Assembly: GCA_947566645.1 (NCBI GenBank)
Contig: CANOKL010000006.1
Span: 62,001 to 126,000, forward strand
Origin: an uncultured Lachnospiraceae bacterium
Lineage (GTDB): Bacteria; Bacillota; Clostridia; Lachnospirales; Lachnospiraceae
Length of the DNA stretch: 64,000 bases
Direction of reading: 5' to 3'
Part shown: in pieces, positions 60,486-64,000 of the stretch
Layout: each line of letters begins with the position of its first letter
Numbering within the stretch: position 1 is the stretch's first letter
Made by a program: the position numbers and the translations under genes
Notes under the pieces: model-generated
The model's input: only the letters and a program-made list of their open reading frames with translations
Databases searched by the model: none
Told to the model about the DNA's origin: nothing

Positions 60486-60633
60486 AGAACGTCTCCTCCT
60501 GTTACATTTTTTTCATATATATTTGCAACTGCTTCGTACTTTCACAGTCACATGCAAAATTGCCCCTCATACCGACTCATGTAGTCACGGGATGCACAGT
60601 CAGTGCGCATTCACGGACCATAAATCGTAATTC

Positions 60634-61050
60634 TTACTCACCGATTATCTTAATCAGAACTCTCTTATCCCGTTTTCCGTCAAATTCAAAATAAAAAATC
60701 TGCTCCCAGGTTCCAAAATCAAGACGCCCCTCTGTAATTGCCACAACCGTCTCACGTCCCATAATAGTGCGTTTGAGATGTGCATCTGCATTATCCTCAT
60801 AGCCGTTGTGCCGGTACTGGCTGTACGGCTTCTCCGGCGCCAGGCCCTCAAGCCATTTTTCATAATCCTGATGGAGCCCGCTTTCATCATCATTAATGAA
60901 AACACTAGCCGTAATATTCATGGCATTAACAAGCACCATTCCTTCCCTGATGCCGCTGTCCGTCACCGCCTTTTGTACCTCATCCGTAATATTCACCAGT
61001 CCTCTTCTCGTTGGCAGGTGAAAGTGCAGTTCCTTTCGATATGATTTCAT
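60634..61050 (-). CDS. YjbQ/UPF0047 protein (secondary thiamine-phosphate synthase type)
   Basis: About 138 residues of the YjbQ family: [59 protein letters not shown] (with the conserved histidine before L-K-R-x-x-x-G) and [12 protein letters not shown]. Members have weak thiamine-phosphate synthase activity in E. coli, and their true role is open. The ATG at 61050 follows AAGGAG by eight bases. It stands as a separate gene in the run of minus-strand genes. Confidence 0.88.
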   Translation of the reverse strand: MKSYRKELHFHLPTRRGLVNITDEVQKAVTDSGIREGMVLVNAMNITASVFINDDESGLHQDYEKWLEGLAPEKPYSQYRHNGYEDNADAHLKRTIMGRETVVAITEGRLDFGTWEQIFYFEFDGKRDKRVLIKIIGE

Positions 61051-61197
61051 ACTATCCACTCCTTGACACAATTATCTAAGCTGATACTATTTTGTAACAG
61101 TTCAGATACCTTCCCTGTTACCTATTTTAACATATTTCACAACAAAATAACAGTAGCTTCTTGACTTTGCCAAAAACTCATGGCAACGGAAACACCG

Positions 61198-61740
61198 TTA
61201 TTGATAGCGGGCCCCCGCCTGCTTCAGAAGCATCCTTCTCTCACGATAATCGGGCAGAATCTGTTCTACGATCTTCCAAAATGCCTTCGAATGATTCATT
61301 TCGATCCGGTGTGCAAGCTCGTGGACCACCACATAGTCCAGTACTCCCTCTGGCATAAGCACAAGCTTCCAGTTAAAGTTCAGATTGCCCTTTCCGCTAC
61401 AGCTTCCCCATCTTGTTTTCTGTTCGCGGATCGTAATTCTTCCGTAGGTAACCCCCATAATCTCCGCAAAATAGCTTACCCGTTCTGGTATAAGCTTTAA
61501 AGCCATCCGGATGCCGTTTGTACGCATTTCCTCTGTAACCATCTCCTGACATTCATGTTCTTTCCTGAGCCTTTCCTGCCGATCTCTGATCCACCCTTCT
61601 TTTTCTGCAAGAAAATGTTCCACCTGCTCTTCTGACACAGAATATGGAGAGCGAACTACTACATGCCCGTCTGATTTTACCTGAATTGCAATCGTTCTTC
61701 GATTAGAACGGACCCATTCATATTTCACTGCTCTTTCCAT
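61198..61740 (-). CDS. YgjP-like (SprT/M48-related) metallopeptidase
   Basis: About 180 residues. The zinc site HELAHRIEMNHSKAFW (H-E-L-x-H, second ligand H-S-K-x-F-W) is typical of YgjP/DUF45 proteins, with RITIREQKTRWGSCSGKGNL (a nearby strand and W-G-S-C) before it. N-terminal beta strands (YEWVRSNRRTIAIQVK) precede a charged helix. The target is not known. The ATG at 61740 follows GGGAGG by about nine bases; the extension to 61866 has neither a site nor sensible composition. Confidence 0.88.
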   Translation of the reverse strand: MERAVKYEWVRSNRRTIAIQVKSDGHVVVRSPYSVSEEQVEHFLAEKEGWIRDRQERLRKEHECQEMVTEEMRTNGIRMALKLIPERVSYFAEIMGVTYGRITIREQKTRWGSCSGKGNLNFNWKLVLMPEGVLDYVVVHELAHRIEMNHSKAFWKIVEQILPDYRERRMLLKQAGARYQ

Positions 61741-61909
61741 CCTGTCATACCTCCCTGTTTGTATAAAGCATTTAGTGGTACTGCCCTTGCTCCTATCATC
61801 CAATCCATATTCTATCACACAGAAAACGGGAAAACAACGACAGAACGACTGAAAATATAATTGCATTTTCGTCGCTATTTTGGTAAACTAATAGAAAGGG
61901 GTGATTTTT

Positions 61910-62086
61910 ATGGATATTCCTGCACTCTCGACATACATGTCAATGAGTAAATTAAGTGCAAATATTGACATTGCCGTTATGTCTAAAATTCTCGACACGG
62001 CAGAAGCCACCGGGGAAGCCCTGACACAGATGATGGAGTCTGCTGTCATACCAGGGCTCGGAGAAAACATTGATATTATGGCATAA
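61910..62086 (+). CDS. YjfB-family small protein
   Basis: A 58-residue protein matching the YjfB family (putative motility protein): MDIPALSTYMSMSKLSANID, IAVMSKILDTAEATGEALTQ, and a C-terminal MMESAVIPGLGENIDIMA. AAGGGGTGA precedes the ATG by seven bases, so the ATG at 61910 is preferred over the in-frame one nine bases upstream. No flagellar gene is visible in this window. A strong terminator follows. Confidence 0.85.
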   Translation: MDIPALSTYMSMSKLSANIDIAVMSKILDTAEATGEALTQMMESAVIPGLGENIDIMA

Positions 62087-62090
62087 AAAG

Positions 62091-62133
62091 AATAACGAAA
62101 AAAGCCAGGAAAATCCCGGCTTTTTTTGTTATT
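62091..62133. terminator. Bidirectional terminator between YjfB and the HD-hydrolase gene
   Basis: An extended inverted repeat of about 18 bases each side (AAAAAAGCC-GG core) with A and T tracts; the plus-strand run of T supports termination after YjfB. The last bases overlap the stop of the opposing HD gene (62129). Confidence 0.85.
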
Positions 62134-62722
62134 CTTTCAGCTTTCCTTTTTCTACATTGGGCTTTATGAAATTGTTATAGGCATACTCCCATAATTCCGC
62201 AGAACCCTCTGCTGTATTCTCATTTCGCCGAAGTACCTGATCAACATGCACGACATGTTCCTCCCAGCTCTTTCCTGAGGTTGCATCATTCAGCATCAGC
62301 GGCTGTATATGATCCATCGCGTGTGCAAATCTGGCCTCTGCTGTTTTTCCTTCCTCAAATTCCTCCCAGAGGCTCCATAGCTTTTTCTCCTGGTCCGATG
62401 GAAGAAGGGAAAAGATCCGTTTTGCGGCCATCACCTCACGCTCACGCTTATCCTCATGTCCTTTGGAATCATAGGCATAGGTGTCACCTGCGTCTATCTC
62501 CACCAGATCATGAATCAGCAGCATCGACACGGTTCTTAACACATCAATCTCCTCATTGGCATACCCACTTAAGAAAATCGTCATAACTGCCATATGCCAT
62601 GCATGCTCTGCATCATTTTCCTTTCTCTTTCCATCTGACAGGTAGGTCTGTCTTTCTATAAATTTTTCCTTATCAATTTCCCGGAAAAAGTCAAATTGCC
62701 TGTCCAGTCTGCTTTTTTCCAT
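62129..62722 (-). CDS. HD-domain hydrolase (YfbR/HDDC2-like)
   Basis: About 197 residues: an HD domain with ENDAEHAWHMAVMTIFLSGY, LLIHDLVEIDAGDTYAYDSK (the H-D pair) and a later FAHAMDHIQPLML, so all metal ligands (H...HD...D) are present. Such YfbR/HDDC2-like enzymes are 5'-nucleotidases of deoxynucleoside monophosphates. The start at 62722 is 11 bases after GGAG; the ATG at 62731 overlaps the upstream stop as TGATG and could instead be used by translational coupling. Upstream is the LCP ligase gene, in the same direction. Confidence 0.85.
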   Translation of the reverse strand: MEKSRLDRQFDFFREIDKEKFIERQTYLSDGKRKENDAEHAWHMAVMTIFLSGYANEEIDVLRTVSMLLIHDLVEIDAGDTYAYDSKGHEDKREREVMAAKRIFSLLPSDQEKKLWSLWEEFEEGKTAEARFAHAMDHIQPLMLNDATSGKSWEEHVVHVDQVLRRNENTAEGSAELWEYAYNNFIKPNVEKGKLKE

Positions 62723-62730
62723 ACTTTCCA

Positions 62731-63951
62731 TCACTCCATATAACTACTGATTTTTCCTATAATTTCATTCACTGATCCCCAGTCCGGCACTGTTACATAC
62801 AGGGGACCTCCGTCATGTGAATAGCAGTACTGCTGTCCACTGTCATCGCCTGTCGCTGCAATTGATTCAATCTCCCAGCCCTTCATGTCCTCTAACTGCA
62901 TCTGTACAAGAGACTTAATCTGCTTCTCAGACATATTAGTCTCCGCGTTTCCTACGACGCTGTTAATCATCCCATTTGCACGGAACAGAATCATTGGAGA
63001 CATTGCCTTTTTAATCAGTCCGGTCAGCAATGCCTGTTGGTTTTTGCCCCGCTGGTTATCCCCGTCAGCAAGTGCATGCCGTTCTCTTACAAACGCAAGA
63101 GCCTCTTTTCCGCTGAAATGATTCTGTCCCTCCTGGACTTCCACAATTGCACCAGATTCTTTTCCAGTTGTAAATGCAAGCTCAGACTCTACATTCACTC
63201 CGCCCATCACATCTACAATCTCTTCTACAGAGGTAAAATTCACCCGTACATAAAACGGGATCTCTGTTTCATACAGATTCTCCAACGTGGCAACAGATGC
63301 GTCAATTCCATAAATGCCTGCATGAGTCAGTTTATCATTCTGCCCATCCGATATTCCGGGTATGGGGACATAATAATCTCTCGGAGTAGTAACAAGCAGG
63401 ATCCGGTGTGTCTTCGGATTGATCGTGGCGATCAGATTTACATCACTCCTGCTGTCCTGCTTAATCTCGCCATACACATCAATCCCGCTTATATAGACAT
63501 TAAAGGGACTCGCCGTCACATCAATGGAATGCTCCTGGGTATAATTCCCACTCTCCTCTCCAGTGGCAATTTTATCCAGTGCCCCGTTAACCTTAAGCGC
63601 ATAAAAGCTGAAAAGAATAAAAAGTGCGCTTAACACCAGAGACAGGCCATTTCCAGCTCCTTTGCGCCTTCTCCCCCGCAGTGCTGATCTCTGCAGCCAT
63701 TTCACCGTAATGAAGAGAAGCAGCAGGAGCACTGCAAGCCCCGCCATATACGCAGCTGGCAGAATTCCCAGTATCGCCATAGCTCCAAAAAGAGCAACGG
63801 ATGACACTGACTGAAGCATACACAGAATCCTTCCCGCTGCTCCAGACCCTGACGGCAGCTCATCGCGCTGCCTTTTCTTCTTTTTTCTTTTTCCCCTGCC
63901 GTCCCCGTTCCCATGAGACTTAATATATTTTAGCTGATCTCGATATTCCAT
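62731..63951 (-). CDS. LytR-CpsA-Psr (LCP) family protein
   Basis: A 406-residue membrane protein: a basic cytoplasmic N-terminus (KKKKRQRDELPSG), three membrane helices (residues about 40-120), then an extracytoplasmic LCP domain. The signature residues are in DSRSDVNLIATINPKTHRIL, TTPRDYYVPIPG and the arginine-rich RERHALADGDNQRGKNQQ. LCP enzymes transfer teichoic acid, capsule or other glycopolymers from undecaprenyl phosphate to peptidoglycan. The N-terminal membrane region is longer than usual (three helices rather than one). It follows the truncated gene at the window edge by six bases. Confidence 0.9.
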   Translation of the reverse strand: MEYRDQLKYIKSHGNGDGRGKRKKKKRQRDELPSGSGAAGRILCMLQSVSSVALFGAMAILGILPAAYMAGLAVLLLLLFITVKWLQRSALRGRRRKGAGNGLSLVLSALFILFSFYALKVNGALDKIATGEESGNYTQEHSIDVTASPFNVYISGIDVYGEIKQDSRSDVNLIATINPKTHRILLVTTPRDYYVPIPGISDGQNDKLTHAGIYGIDASVATLENLYETEIPFYVRVNFTSVEEIVDVMGGVNVESELAFTTGKESGAIVEVQEGQNHFSGKEALAFVRERHALADGDNQRGKNQQALLTGLIKKAMSPMILFRANGMINSVVGNAETNMSEKQIKSLVQMQLEDMKGWEIESIAATGDDSGQQYCYSHDGGPLYVTVPDWGSVNEIIGKISSYME

Positions 63952-63956
63952 ACAGA

Positions 63957-64000
63957 TTACTCACCCAGGCCGCTTTCTACAGCCTCCACCATCGCCTGTA
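63957..64000 (-). CDS. C-terminal end of an upstream gene (truncated by window edge)
   Basis: The last 13 codons are visible (QAMVEAVESGLGE, then TAA). This is too little to identify. The six-base gap to the LCP gene indicates an operon. Confidence 0.5.
   Translation of the reverse strand, partial: QAMVEAVESGLGE

Noticed and set aside
1..64000. CRISPR arrays, tRNA and rRNA genes
   Set aside because: No regularly spaced direct repeats with unique spacers were seen, and no tRNA or rRNA signature was recognised; the 18-bp units in the NUDIX gene are coding repeats.

Overview
The window looks like chromosomal DNA of a Gram-positive gut Clostridium, most likely a Lachnospiraceae member. The grounds are strong AGGAGG-type ribosome binding sites, a T-box leader on leuS, DUF1836, YerC/TrpR-like and YjfB proteins, LytR-CpsA-Psr and TelA genes, and housekeeping proteins of clostridial type. 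No rRNA, tRNA or CRISPR array was seen. The genus is not resolved.

Region 1-9.1 kb is a decaying defence and toxin-antitoxin island. It holds the N-terminus of a very large protein of the DUF4011/helicase kind (cut by the window edge), a UPF0158-NUDIX fusion with a hexapeptide-repeat linker, and a Panacea-type (DUF4065) antitoxin with its presumed toxin. An AbiEi antitoxin follows whose AbiEii toxin has been deleted to a stub, then nuclease-like and methyltransferase fragments, three GNAT acetyltransferases and an FMN-binding protein. The island ends with a recombinase scar, an antitoxin with a frameshifted RelE/ParE-type toxin, and a possible DinD scrap.

Region 9.1-39.8 kb is mostly core genome. 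In order it carries rlmD, pcrA, a heterodimeric ABC exporter with one degenerate ATP site, DUF1836, a TrpR-like regulator and a PHP hydrolase, then a cluster of zinc-ribbon membrane protein, SPFH-SHOCT protein and TM2 protein. A MerR regulator with its operator inside a 19-bp promoter spacer precedes asparaginase. A 340-bp nested inverted-repeat element, leuS with T-box, trkH-trkA, a second-type EF-G, and a MacB-like ABC transporter complete this part.

Region about 39.8-46.1 kb is a degenerate integrated element. It has a truncated tyrosine integrase, a Cro/C1 regulator surrounded by six copies of an 11-bp operator-like motif, a coiled-coil gene bracketed by 28-bp inverted repeats, a J-domain protein with an in-frame amber codon, four more HTH genes or fragments, and a frameshifted MORN protein. 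It sits between a response regulator/histidine kinase pair (46.2-47.8 kb) and the ABC transporter (36.4-39.8 kb), all on the minus strand. This suggests it split an original regulator-kinase-ATPase-permease operon.

Region 47.9-64 kb returns to the backbone: a large unknown protein, tyrA-aroA, a membrane metallophosphoesterase and a prolyl-tRNA editing protein. After that come a membrane protein plus a solute-binding/VWA protein facing TelA, a tRNA-dihydrouridine synthase and an amylosucrase-like GH13 enzyme. YjbQ, a YgjP-type metalloprotease, YjfB, an HD hydrolase and an LCP ligase close the window.
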